Source: Paenibacillus sp. FSL R5-0517 (GTDB lineage: Bacteria; Bacillota; Bacilli; Paenibacillales; Paenibacillaceae). Taken from it: a DNA stretch of 64,000 nucleotides. Both the position numbers and the translations under genes were made by a program. This document shows, piece by piece, positions 55,126 through 63,658 of this stretch. Within the stretch, counting starts at the first letter, position 1. Each line of letters opens with the position of its first letter. The notes beneath the pieces were generated by a model. It made no database searches. It had not been told where the DNA came from and was given only the letters and a program-made list of their open reading frames with translations. The stretch covers positions 1,674,001-1,738,000 of the forward strand of contig NZ_CP150235.1 in the NCBI RefSeq assembly GCF_037974355.1, read 5' to 3'.

Positions 55126-55517
55126 TAATTACTGGTCAGTTAGGGTTCTCGGGCTTGTAACACCAAATATGATGTGAAATTGTATTAGAAGAGTTGGAGT
55201 AGGTGAGATCCACACATCTATTTCAAAAAGGTGAAACTCCTGAAAGACAAAACCGAAGTAATGGCGACACTTAGCATACATTGGGTTGTGAGTACAGAAG
55301 CTTTATATGAAACTTTCTGATGAAGAGATAATTAATAAATTTATTTATACATAATCTGCAGTGAAAATATCCATAATTTGACTAAATTAAGTTTAAGAAA
55401 AACTGTATTCTGAGGAGAATATTCTCAAACATACTAGAAAGATAAACGTTATGTTTCTTCATTTGGATGAAATATTAATTAATTTATAGCAGGGATGCGG
55501 GAATTCTGAAAAAAATT
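55126..55517 (+). other. Intergenic region with degenerate attC-like end
   Basis: A 390-nt AT-rich gap. GAGTACAGAAGCTTTATATG (55290-55309) resembles the conserved right end ATACAGGAACGTTATATGA with a few changes. GTAACACCAAATATGATGTG (about 55157-55176) may be its left arm. A separate AAACGTTATG occurs near 55448. No ORF. Confidence 0.4.
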
Positions 55518-56192
55518 TTGAAGTCAATCTACTTATTATCTGCTGTAGGAGTCGGCGTTGGATGTTTTTATTCATTCATATTTTTTATTTTTAATATTGG
55601 TGGTGGTTTTATTAGTAATGATAATAAGCCTGCCGCTTTCGGGATCGCTGCTTTGGCAATAGTAGGAACAATCGTTTTTTTACTGCTTGGTAGACTCATT
55701 TACAATTCTAACTCCTATATTGGCCCAAGTATTGTAATCATAGTTGTTACGGCTATGCTGACTTTGCCAGTTGTAAATGTGGCTGATAATGTGATTGGTA
55801 CTTATCAAACACACCGTGCGAAGCCTTATGTGGAAAGTTATATGAATGAGTTAAAAACAGGTTTTGTTGAAACAATAGCACCATTGGAATTTGATTTTAA
55901 CGAAAGCAAGACTGAAACTCTACGTTACTGGAGTAGTAATGGACATGATATTTGGATCAAATTAAGAAAGAAGAATGAAACACTAACATCAGAGGATTTA
56001 AATAACGTAATTAATGCCTTACCTTCAGCTAAGTATAAAGTAAGAGTATTCATATATTATAAGAGCTTTAAAGAGTATCCAAACGATCAGTATTTTATTG
56101 ATTATACGATTCGAAATAGCACAACTGTTCAACCATATTGTAATTCAGATGACTTTGAACATAATCTATGTGAGTTTGTAAAAGGGCAATAA
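55518..56192 (+). CDS. Multi-pass unknown membrane protein
   Basis: A 224-residue protein with three predicted membrane helices in the first 100 residues (GVGVGCFYSFIFFIFNIGGG, FGIAALAIVGTIVFLLLG, GPSIVIIVVTAMLTLPVV), then a soluble domain of about 120 residues. Not recognised. The TTG at 55518 lacks a good ribosome site; an in-frame CTG at 55506 is also possible. Confidence 0.65.
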   Translation: MKSIYLLSAVGVGVGCFYSFIFFIFNIGGGFISNDNKPAAFGIAALAIVGTIVFLLLGRLIYNSNSYIGPSIVIIVVTAMLTLPVVNVADNVIGTYQTHRAKPYVESYMNELKTGFVETIAPLEFDFNESKTETLRYWSSNGHDIWIKLRKKNETLTSEDLNNVINALPSAKYKVRVFIYYKSFKEYPNDQYFIDYTIRNSTTVQPYCNSDDFEHNLCEFVKGQ

Positions 56193-56199
56193 ATAATGT

Positions 56200-56670
56200 C
56201 GGAAAAATATAAAATTGAAATGTAGAACAATGGTAACAGTAAATCCAAAGCATTGGATAACAGATTCTGTGCCATTCTTGCGAGGTATTATGAAGTTAAT
56301 AAGATTGAAGAGCAGTATAACTGAAGAAGATATAAAAAGAGAATTAATAGGATCGCATGAGTCATTATTTAATGATGAAATAAGATCAGGATTACTCTCT
56401 GTTATTAAGAGGTTTTTTCCACAAATGAAAACTGCCTATATCTTATTTTGGACACCTGAACAAGGGGAAGACATTTTCTCGTTGCTGATTAATAACGATA
56501 CAATTGCAAAAGTAGAAATCGATCGCTACAACCACGATATTAAACCTATAATTGAAAGCAAACAACTAGACAATAGCTATTTAAAAGGACTTAGGAAATA
56601 TACACAGATTAGACTAGCGATCGCACTTGAACTTGCAAATATGGATCTTAAAAATATAGAAAAAAACTAA
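56200..56670 (+). CDS. Unknown protein, possibly frameshifted at the 5' end
   Basis: The open frame with a TTG start at 56215 gives 151 residues with a helical C-terminus (TEEDIKRELIGSHESLFNDE, MKTAYILFWTPEQGEDIFSL). A different upstream frame reads protein-like sequence from ATG at 56197 (MSEKYKIEM, stop, then ALDNRFCAILARYYEVNKIE) and meets the main frame near 56320. This suggests one nonsense change and one frameshift in an older gene. Not recognised. Confidence 0.5.
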   Translation, partial: RKNIKLKCRTMVTVNPKHWITDSVPFLRGIMKLIRLKSSITEEDIKRELIGSHESLFNDEIRSGLLSVIKRFFPQMKTAYILFWTPEQGEDIFSLLINNDTIAKVEIDRYNHDIKPIIESKQLDNSYLKGLRKYTQIRLAIALELANMDLKNIEKN

Positions 56671-56683
56671 AGGAGTTTCCAAA

Positions 56684-57133
56684 TTGAAGAATCAAAAGCA
56701 TGCAATGATTTTATTATTCCTTTTAATGATACTAGCCCTAAGTGGTTGTAGTTCAAGCAGTGTGAAGACGGATGAAATTGTTGAGGATGGGTTGAACATA
56801 AACTCAATTACAGTTGGACTGGGAGGGAGCGAAGAAGATGAAGGTATTACAGTCGTAAGATATCATTTCAATCTATGGAATAGAACCAATAAATCAATCA
56901 TGTTAAAAACAGTTGAACCGATCTTAAGTAAGGATATTCAGGATCGATTAATTGATAGAGACATTAAATTGGACATAAATGAGAAAGTTGATGGTAATAC
57001 TTCGGAAGCACTGACAGGTACTTTTAGATTAGATACAAAAGGACTTGATAAAGAAGGAATCATGAAATTAAACATTAATGTTAAAGAATTTAATATAGCA
57101 ACTGAACAAGTCGTGGGAATTGACGAATCTTAA
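56684..57133 (+). CDS. Small lipoprotein
   Basis: A 149-residue exported lipoprotein with lipobox ALSGC after a short hydrophobic signal. The mature domain is beta-rich (GITVVRYHFNLWNRTNKSIM), similar to immunoglobulin-like folds in other Bacillota lipoproteins. The TTG start follows AAAGGAG. Function unknown. Confidence 0.75.
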   Translation: MKNQKHAMILLFLLMILALSGCSSSSVKTDEIVEDGLNINSITVGLGGSEEDEGITVVRYHFNLWNRTNKSIMLKTVEPILSKDIQDRLIDRDIKLDINEKVDGNTSEALTGTFRLDTKGLDKEGIMKLNINVKEFNIATEQVVGIDES

Positions 57134-57228
57134 GGCTAATTAATATCGGATAAAGTGTTTATGTTGTGGGACGGGCTTCCTTTTTGCTGTAAATAGTGGA
57201 GTTGTCCTTAAAGGAGGATCTTAAAGAA

Positions 57229-57459
57229 TTGAGAAAACGGCATTCTATTGATAAAGCGGAGTGGTCAGAAACAAGAGAGAACCACTATCACAAAGAATGC
57301 AAGGCTATTGTATTTGCATATGGCGATAGACTCATCGAAGTGGATGGCACGGTTTATTTGAAACGAAAAGAAGTCCAAATTAAGGTGATTAAACCTCTTA
57401 AGCGAAAAACATTTTGGTATGAAACATGGCTGAAGATCAAAGAAATCTACAATGCATAG
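57229..57459 (+). CDS. Small basic unknown protein
   Basis: A 76-residue Lys/Arg-rich protein, not recognised (SETRENHYHKECKAIVFAYG, VYLKRKEVQIKVIKPLKRK). The TTG at 57229 follows AGGAGG by 11 nt; the longer frame from 57196 is less likely. Confidence 0.55.
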   Translation: MRKRHSIDKAEWSETRENHYHKECKAIVFAYGDRLIEVDGTVYLKRKEVQIKVIKPLKRKTFWYETWLKIKEIYNA

Positions 57460-57547
57460 TCTAACATGAAATTCAACATGATCACTTAAGAGCCAGTGAA
57501 GGTTGATTAATTATTTAGTGAGTCATATCTGGAGGTAATATATTTCA

Positions 57548-58183
57548 ATGACGATAATTTGTCTCGAAGGTGCCAGTTCTGTAGGTAAAAGTACCACTTG
57601 TCAGCAGTTCGCTACACAATATGATGCATATATTGTTCCAGAAACAGGGCTTCTTTTTGAATCTCCTCAACTTGAAGGTAAGGAACTTATGATGTGGTTA
57701 CTGGAGAGACAAATTGAAAGATGGCATATAGCATATGAGAAGAATCAACAACATGAGTATGTGATTTTGGATGGCGATGTATTTAAGATCTGGTACAGCT
57801 GGATATATGGTTATGAGCATCTATCTTTAGATGAAACAGCGAACTTTTTTAGAAAGAAATTATTGGAGAATGAAATATCATTACCGGATGCTTATGTACT
57901 ATTCTGGGCGGAAGAAGATGAACTGCGCAAGCGTAAAGAGATGGATCAGACAAGATCCAGAAGGAATTTCGATAAACACCTACGCATGATTGAACCTCAA
58001 ATGAGATACTTCCATTATCTTAATGAACTGGTACCAGGATATGTGGGAATTCATAAAGCTGAGTCTATAGCAGATAATGTACATCATATTGTAAAGCATT
58101 GCGAGACATTGCCAGACATAAAAAAACGAAAAATCGAGATCTTTGATAGAGTCATTGATTTCTACAAAAGTACTACTCTTTAA
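57548..58183 (+). CDS. P-loop kinase of unknown substrate
   Basis: A 211-residue nucleotide/drug kinase-fold protein. Walker A is LEGASSVGKSTTCQQF, the catalytic-type acid VILDGDVFKIWY, and a lid region with RKRKEMDQTRSRRNF. It is similar in layout to the CPT-like kinase at 46274. TGGAGG precedes the ATG. Confidence 0.78.
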   Translation: MTIICLEGASSVGKSTTCQQFATQYDAYIVPETGLLFESPQLEGKELMMWLLERQIERWHIAYEKNQQHEYVILDGDVFKIWYSWIYGYEHLSLDETANFFRKKLLENEISLPDAYVLFWAEEDELRKRKEMDQTRSRRNFDKHLRMIEPQMRYFHYLNELVPGYVGIHKAESIADNVHHIVKHCETLPDIKKRKIEIFDRVIDFYKSTTL

Positions 58184-58288
58184 ACTCCGTATGGTATTTG
58201 ATATAAGATCCCAAAGCTACTCTAACTGTGTCTTGGTTAAATGACCAAATGCTGCAATCAAAAGAAAAAGAAATATGCGAGGTGAGTT

Positions 58289-58663
58289 ATGGGCGTAAGA
58301 AAAAAATATAAACGTAAAATCGTTCACTCCAATCGATTGTTTTATTGGTATGTTGAACCGGATATTGACGATGAAGGAATAATCAAATTACATATCGTTT
58401 CTGAGGATAAGAAGTTAATCGTCACTTATGAAGTGGGACAACACAGTATTAAGAACAAGCCCCCATTTATAGTCATCATCGGAGAAGAATTCGAAGGCTG
58501 GACAAAAGAATATATAGGATACAGAAGAGTACTCACACCTAAATGGAGCGATGAGATCATCACGCCAAAATGGATAGGAGAAATGATTGATTGGTGCCTC
58601 TTGATAGATAAAGAAATAAACATCGTGAATTGGAAAGGTGAACTTCTGCGACCTATCTCTTGA
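58289..58663 (+). CDS. Unknown protein
   Basis: A 124-residue protein, not recognised. Basic N-terminus (GVRKKYKRKIVHSNRLFYWY) and a beta-rich core ending WCLLIDKEINIVNWKGELL. GAGGTGAG precedes the ATG. Confidence 0.65.
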   Translation: MGVRKKYKRKIVHSNRLFYWYVEPDIDDEGIIKLHIVSEDKKLIVTYEVGQHSIKNKPPFIVIIGEEFEGWTKEYIGYRRVLTPKWSDEIITPKWIGEMIDWCLLIDKEINIVNWKGELLRPIS

Positions 58664-58669
58664 ATGGAG

Positions 58670-58755
58670 TGTAATTGCATTTGAGAATAATTTAGATTCA
58701 TGTGGACTCTTTTGAAAACGCATACTTGAAAACAAGAGAATGTAATTACAGTTAA
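58670..58755 (+). other. Inverted repeat before the serine hydrolase gene
   Basis: TGTAATTGCATT (about 58671) and AATGTAATTACA (about 58739-58750) are 11/12 complementary and enclose about 55 nt, followed by AAAGGAG of the next gene. It may be an operator or RNA structure. Confidence 0.4.
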
Positions 58756-58774
58756 AATAAAAGGAGAGAAGCTA

Positions 58775-60568
58775 ATGCAGATGAATCGTGGATATAAGAC
58801 TGTAAACAAAGTAATGGCTTGTGTTCTGTTCATATTTATCATTATGGCAGTAGCACTACCAGCCCACGCTGAGATAGAGAATGTGGAGACTACGCCTTCC
58901 AGGATTCCGTTGTCCTCGCTAGAGGAGACGATCGATTCTTATGTGGCTACGCATGAGAAAAACACCGCTGCCGTTTCAATTGTGGCTATCAAGAACGGGG
59001 AAACGATTTTTAATAAGGCCTATGGCTATGCAGATATTGAACAACAGAGAAAGGTGGACAGCTCTACTGTTTTTGAATGGGGTTCCGTCACTAAACTGTT
59101 GGTCTGGACGAGTGTAATGCAGCTTGTCGAGCAGGGAAAGCTTGATCTACATACTAATATTCAGGAATATCTACCGAAAGGGTTTCTAAAGAAGCTGGAG
59201 TATGATGCCCCCATTACGCTATTAGATCTTATGAATCATCAAGCGGGTTGGGAGGATAGGATGCTTGAGTTATGGTATCTATCCGAGAATCAAGTTATGG
59301 ATCTGGGAGAAACATTGCAAAAATTTGAGCCAAGACAGATCTATGAACCGAGGAGTGTATTTGCTTATTCAAACTATGGTGTTGCTATGGCTGCATACAT
59401 CGTAGAAGTGCAGAGCGGACAACCTTTTTACGAATACGTGAATGAACATATATTTAAAACCCTGGATATGAAAGAAACTACGATTCATCCGTCACATAAA
59501 GATCGTCCAGACCTCGTGCTGAGAAGGGATCAGATTCAAGGCTATACTGCTAATGCTGAACTCATCCCCAAAACCAAAGTATACATGAACATATATCCTG
59601 CAGGAGGTGCCATGGGCACCGCAGAAGATGCAGCAAAATTCCTAGCAGCCCTAATGCCAATCAATCGTGGTAATGTATTATTCAAGAACAAAGACACCTT
59701 GAACGAAATGCTGTCAACCAGTCTGTATTATGATGGAACTTCTATCCCTCGAATCGCACATGGATTCATTGAGGTAGAGTACTGGACACCTGCACTGGAA
59801 CACGGTGGAAATACATTGGGATTTTCGAATAAATTGATCTTTGACCCCAAATCTAATTTTGGGTTAGTGGTGATGACCAACCAGTTCGAAGAAGAGGTAT
59901 ATTGTTTCGGTCTTGTCCAGAAATTGTTTGGGGATAATTACAGCACTAGCTCTGTAACCTCTGGAAATGATGGATATTATCTCACTACACGACGTTCCGG
60001 TTCTGGATTTACGAAGCTCTATTCGATTCTTTTGCTGAAAAAGTATTCCACATTTGATCTTAGTAACTTCACCAATGTTGTTGAGAAAGATGGTGTCGTT
60101 GAGAAGGTCTCCTTTACTTACAATGATTATGTACGTGTATCAAGCTCAACGATGATCTGGATCATTGCCTCTTTAATAGCTCTTGCAATAGCCATCGTAT
60201 TCAATTTGAGAGCTGTGATTGGCTATTTTATCCGATTATGTTTTTACAGATTGAAAAAATGGGAAAGACCCGGGACAGGGTTTGATAAATATCATGTTGC
60301 CATTAATATTGCAGGTCTGGCATTCCTACTGAATACTACAGTACTAGCCATGCGAGCATTGAGTTTAAACGCCTCTTATTCTTCATTACGAATTCATCTC
60401 ATCTTTAACCTGATTTATGTGATTCTAGCTTTAGCATATCTTGTCTTGCTAATCTACAAACTGTGGAAGATAAGTTACAGTAAAAAGCGAAAGGTTGTAT
60501 ATATCATGACCGGAGTGTCGACTTTCCTATTTGCTGCTTTTATTGTAGGATGGGATTTGTACTTTTAG
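58775..60568 (+). CDS. Membrane-anchored serine hydrolase (beta-lactamase/PBP-like)
   Basis: A 597-residue protein of the class C beta-lactamase/D-alanyl-D-alanine carboxypeptidase family (S12). A signal peptide ends near PAHAE. The active-site motifs are SVTK (in FEWGSVTKLLVWTS) and YSNYG, with HGGNTLGFSNKL as the third box. After about residue 450 come four membrane helices. This FmtA/Pbp4*-like layout with a C-terminal membrane domain is common in Paenibacillus. The substrate is unknown. Confidence 0.88.
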   Translation: MQMNRGYKTVNKVMACVLFIFIIMAVALPAHAEIENVETTPSRIPLSSLEETIDSYVATHEKNTAAVSIVAIKNGETIFNKAYGYADIEQQRKVDSSTVFEWGSVTKLLVWTSVMQLVEQGKLDLHTNIQEYLPKGFLKKLEYDAPITLLDLMNHQAGWEDRMLELWYLSENQVMDLGETLQKFEPRQIYEPRSVFAYSNYGVAMAAYIVEVQSGQPFYEYVNEHIFKTLDMKETTIHPSHKDRPDLVLRRDQIQGYTANAELIPKTKVYMNIYPAGGAMGTAEDAAKFLAALMPINRGNVLFKNKDTLNEMLSTSLYYDGTSIPRIAHGFIEVEYWTPALEHGGNTLGFSNKLIFDPKSNFGLVVMTNQFEEEVYCFGLVQKLFGDNYSTSSVTSGNDGYYLTTRRSGSGFTKLYSILLLKKYSTFDLSNFTNVVEKDGVVEKVSFTYNDYVRVSSSTMIWIIASLIALAIAIVFNLRAVIGYFIRLCFYRLKKWERPGTGFDKYHVAINIAGLAFLLNTTVLAMRALSLNASYSSLRIHLIFNLIYVILALAYLVLLIYKLWKISYSKKRKVVYIMTGVSTFLFAAFIVGWDLYF

Positions 60569-60596
60569 AAGGGCACTCATGAAGATGTATTGGAGT

Positions 60597-60640
60597 GAAA
60601 GACAGGAGTTCCTCATCTGGGACTGCTGTCTTTGTGTTTA
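60597..60640 (+). terminator. Terminator after the serine hydrolase gene
   Basis: AAAGACAG/CTGTCTTT with an inner GAGTTCC/GGGACTG pair, then TGTGTTT. It overlaps the end of the minus-strand gene. Confidence 0.65.
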
Positions 60641-61008
60641 TATGCTCTTTGGCTTTTGGAGAAACTGTAAATGACCATTAGAATATTCAATAACAATAGA
60701 CCTATATATCCATCTGTTAACTTTGTACGTTCAATCCACTTGTTCACTAACTCTCCAGAGAGTGCTTGTTTTCCTAAATATTTATTTATATCATTCGGAT
60801 GGATTTCCTCTCTATATATAAGTGGAAACTCCATGCTGTTGGAAGAAGTAGCTAGCGGCGGATAGAACTCTACCCATTTCTGACCTGCCCATCGATCATA
60901 CTTATAATGCAAGTCTGCGCTGGATTCAAGATTATCCCACCTGAGAAAACCCAATATGATTAGAATACAAAGTGTAAAGACACTAAATATTAACTTCTTG
61001 TTATTCAA
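60613..61008 (-). CDS. Unknown membrane protein
   Basis: A 131-residue protein with an N-terminal helix (LIFSVFTLCILIILGFL) and a second near the C-terminus (IGLLLLNILMVIYSF); the middle part is extracytoplasmic. Not recognised. It is the only minus-strand gene in the cassette region. Confidence 0.6.
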   Translation of the reverse strand: MNNKKLIFSVFTLCILIILGFLRWDNLESSADLHYKYDRWAGQKWVEFYPPLATSSNSMEFPLIYREEIHPNDINKYLGKQALSGELVNKWIERTKLTDGYIGLLLLNILMVIYSFSKSQRAYKHKDSSPR

Positions 61009-61205
61009 ATATACCCCATCCTTATGTGTGTACTACTAACAATATCACTGTGTGAAAACAATTTTACCATCCGTATATTCTATCAATATTTTCCGTTATC
61101 TGTAAGTGGATTTTTCAATGAAATGCTAGTAAGTAAAAAAAATCGATCAAAGAATCGTAGCAGCAGGTGCTAAAGGTACGAGGATAAATTCGCAAAACGA
61201 TTAGG
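61009..61205. other. AT-rich gap before the recombinase remnant
   Basis: About 200 nt. The last 60 nt (GCAGCAGGTGCTAAAGGTAC onward) may be further decayed recombinase sequence, but the reading is too broken to support. Confidence 0.4.
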
Positions 61206-61424
61206 GTGTAGAAGGTTTTCGAATAAGCTGGACAACGTGCAGGGATTGCAAAAAAAAGGTGAGTATTCATGCGCTTCGCCACTCATTTGCTGGACAACGG
61301 GAAAGATCTATGGTAAATCCAGGAGCTACTCGGTCATACGAGTGCACGAACAACTCAGCGATATTCGCATGTTAGTATGAAAAATATTCATCGTATTCAA
61401 AGCCAATTGAATCATATGGATTGA
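61206..61424 (+). pseudogene. Tyrosine recombinase C-terminal remnant, copy B
   Basis: Joining frames gives the C-terminal catalytic region of a tyrosine recombinase: KVFE-AGQRAGIAKK, then VSIHALRHSFA, THLLDNGKDLW, a stop where Tyr/Arg is expected, IQELLGHTSARTT, QRYSHVSMKNIHRIQSQL and NHMD before a TGA (61422-61424). The catalytic HxxR, GH and Tyr are all readable. Lesions are stops at 61209 and 61312, frameshifts around 61255, and an 11-nt deletion between ACTCATTT repeats at 61281. It points towards the cassettes that follow. Confidence 0.87.
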
Positions 61425-61503
61425 GCATCCCTATAATTCTCCCTTTTTCACCAAATTTTTCTTCGCAAAAATCACCGTATAGGTTATCATATACGTAGTT
61501 CAG
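61425..61503 (+). other. Conserved post-recombinase sequence B (attI-like candidate)
   Basis: It aligns with 51460-51544 and ends with the same ATATACGTAGTTCAG (61489-61503). The first gene of array B follows about 78 nt later. Confidence 0.6.
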
Positions 61504-61580
61504 ATATCAGGCAGGAAGTGTGGTATTTACGAAGTACATAGATAAGATTTTATACGAAACACTTCAAAAGAGGGAAGAAT

Positions 61581-62009
61581 ATGAAGACAAATAAGGCGAT
61601 GAGAAATTTATTGAATGAGCTTGTTCAATCAAACGAATCGATCAGTTCAAATTTATTTAACCCTACTTTTCATGAATGGGATAATTGCATTTTAGTTGAT
61701 GCTTCAAGTTTAAGAGAGATAGATTCTTTTGAAGAAACCATGTATCAAGATCGAACGGAACTAGAAGCCTCAATAAATCATTACCATCTAGAGCATTTAA
61801 GCACTGGAATAAAACTCATTTCGAATTGGAAAGGGAATTTAGAGTTGAACTATCCTGAAAAAGACTTTATTTTAATTTTAAGTTCTACAATCGAAGGAGA
61901 AGATGTGCTAATTAGACTCTATCAATTTAGAGATCATGAACCTGAATGGATTAGACTGAATGATCTTGAAGGTTATAAAGAAGAAGCAATTTTAGTCATT
62001 GAGATTTAG
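61581..62009 (+). CDS. Unknown protein (cassette gene B1)
   Basis: A 142-residue acidic protein, not recognised (ESISSNLFNPTFHEWDNCIL, LISNWKGNLELNYPEKDFIL). GAGGGAAG precedes the ATG. It sits between the attI-like sequence B and a well-preserved attC-like site, so it looks like a single-gene cassette. Confidence 0.72.
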   Translation: MKTNKAMRNLLNELVQSNESISSNLFNPTFHEWDNCILVDASSLREIDSFEETMYQDRTELEASINHYHLEHLSTGIKLISNWKGNLELNYPEKDFILILSSTIEGEDVLIRLYQFRDHEPEWIRLNDLEGYKEEAILVIEI

Positions 62010-62034
62010 AATGTAGTTCAATGAAGCCAAGTGC

Positions 62035-62156
62035 TTCGTATAAGATAATATTCATGCTGTGGCTCCGATAGAGCCTTGGTCTGCTAGATGGATTTCGAGG
62101 AGGCATTTCGGCAGACAACCCCTTTGGGGTTCATGAATACAGGAACGTTATATGAA
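62035..62156 (+). repeat. attC-like site B1
   Basis: Outer boxes TTCGTATAA (62035-62043) and TTATATGAA (62148-62156); inner boxes ATTCATG (62050-62056) and CATGAAT (62132-62138), perfectly complementary. Left spacer GATAAT, right spacer ACAGGAACG. Inside are three small stems: GGCTC/GAGCC, GTCTGC/GCAGAC and AACCCC/GGGGTT. Confidence 0.75.
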
Positions 62157-62202
62157 ATATCCATGAAATCCTTGGGGATCACTTTATTTTGGAGGCAAGT
62201 TT

Positions 62203-63486
62203 ATGTATAGAAAAAGCAATAGTTTTGGAGAAGGTTTATATAATCTTTCGCAAGCAAGTGAACCAAATGAGCTCTTTGAAGCTTGGGCAAGTATGAACAC
62301 TTCCGATGATACTAGAGCAGTTTTATCGTTAGACAACTATCATAAAAGTAGTTATCCCATTGGAATAAAAAAACTTATTGAATCTGAAAACAGTCACTTC
62401 ATTCCTTATTTTTCAAGTGATAAGTTGTACTTTGTAGAAAATGATTTAATTAAAGAAATGATCATGAATGGAAGCAATGACACAACATTTAAAGTGGATT
62501 ATTCAATCATGTTGGATACTAATTATGCTAGCTATATTGATAATTTCGTTACGAATACTGGATGGTCAACAATGAATAATGAAGTGTTTCAATCTATTGA
62601 TGTACTTATTCGAGGAGGTCACCATTATGATTATTTGTTTTACATGATTGAGAATTATAAAAATTCTTTTAAATTAGACGAAGAATTAGATGAGTCAATC
62701 AGAATGGATAAACGAGCAAAGTTATATAAAAATCTAGTCAGTCTAGAGCTTTTCAAAAGTATTGATCAGAAACAGTATATAGATAACGGAACTATCTCTT
62801 ACGGAATCAGTGAAACAGAGGCCTTTCTTCTTGCTGACCGAATTTTTAATGGTACATTTAATGCAAATGGAATTAAAGAAATGATGAGCTTATTCAAAAA
62901 TCTTCATCAAAGTATGACTCTATTACTCATTGGTATTTTAATACATAAATTCGAGAATAAAGTGAGCGTTCCTAAAAAAATAGATAAATTATTTAGGTTC
63001 ATCAATGATGATTTAGGAATTTATTATGAGAGAGAAGTAGTTGTAGCGCATCAATATTTTTTGAATTCAAAAAACGTTAATATGCTTAATAAAATCAACA
63101 AAGGCATGAATACTGAAAAATTATTTCGTCAAATAGAAAATATAGCTTGGGATTTTTCAGTTCCTCGTATCATGGAATATTTTCTTAAGCTCGGTGGAGA
63201 AGGGCGTTTTTTTATCCCGTTCTTTTTGACCAATGATTTTAATTTAAGGCAACTCCTGAGTTTGTTTAAGATTAAAGGCGTGCTCTTTGATAAAACAGGA
63301 GATTTGTTCGTACCTTTACCTGTTTTTAATACTAATGACTACTTTAAAAAGCATGAATGTAACGTTGAAATTTATTTCACAGATGACATTAAGCTAGATA
63401 GAGAAGCTGTCTATCAGAGAAATGTAAAAGAAGATTTTAGTATCACTAAAGAAAAATTTAAAACGTTGGTGCATATTTTAAAGTGA
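62203..63486 (+). CDS. Unknown protein (cassette gene B2)
   Basis: A 427-residue AT-rich cytoplasmic protein, not recognised. An early segment FKVDYSIMLDTNYASYIDNF has an Asp/Asn pattern that could belong to a PIN-like nuclease start, but the remaining acids of that fold are not evident. The middle and C-terminal parts are helical (MMSLFKNLHQSMTLLLIGIL). TGGAGG precedes the ATG. It is flanked on both sides by good attC-like sites, so it is the clearest complete cassette, and a defence role is possible. Confidence 0.72.
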   Translation: MYRKSNSFGEGLYNLSQASEPNELFEAWASMNTSDDTRAVLSLDNYHKSSYPIGIKKLIESENSHFIPYFSSDKLYFVENDLIKEMIMNGSNDTTFKVDYSIMLDTNYASYIDNFVTNTGWSTMNNEVFQSIDVLIRGGHHYDYLFYMIENYKNSFKLDEELDESIRMDKRAKLYKNLVSLELFKSIDQKQYIDNGTISYGISETEAFLLADRIFNGTFNANGIKEMMSLFKNLHQSMTLLLIGILIHKFENKVSVPKKIDKLFRFINDDLGIYYEREVVVAHQYFLNSKNVNMLNKINKGMNTEKLFRQIENIAWDFSVPRIMEYFLKLGGEGRFFIPFFLTNDFNLRQLLSLFKIKGVLFDKTGDLFVPLPVFNTNDYFKKHECNVEIYFTDDIKLDREAVYQRNVKEDFSITKEKFKTLVHILK

Positions 63487-63514
63487 CTTGTATGTTACAA
63501 GTATAGATACTTCA

Positions 63515-63608
63515 TATAACATAATATTCACGCTGTGGGCACACGCCCTTGGCCCGGCATTCGCCGAACAATCGACATGCGTCGAGTCGTGAATCCAGGA
63601 ACGTTATA
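63515..63608 (+). repeat. attC-like site B2
   Basis: The best-preserved site. Outer boxes TATAAC (63515-63520) and GTTATA (63603-63608) and inner boxes ATTCACG (63526-63532) and CGTGAAT (63588-63594) pair perfectly. Spacers are ATAAT (5) and CCAGGAAC (8). Three inner stems: GGGC/GCCC, CGGC/GCCG and TCGAC/GTCGA. Confidence 0.78.
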
Positions 63609-63658
63609 CAACAGAATCAAACACAATGCAAACTATTAAAAGTGAATGGAGATTTATG

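Noticed and set aside
52201..63608. attC-like palindromes as ordinary rho-independent terminators
   Set aside because: They have no terminal T run, and the conserved parts are the arm ends and right spacer rather than a simple GC stem.
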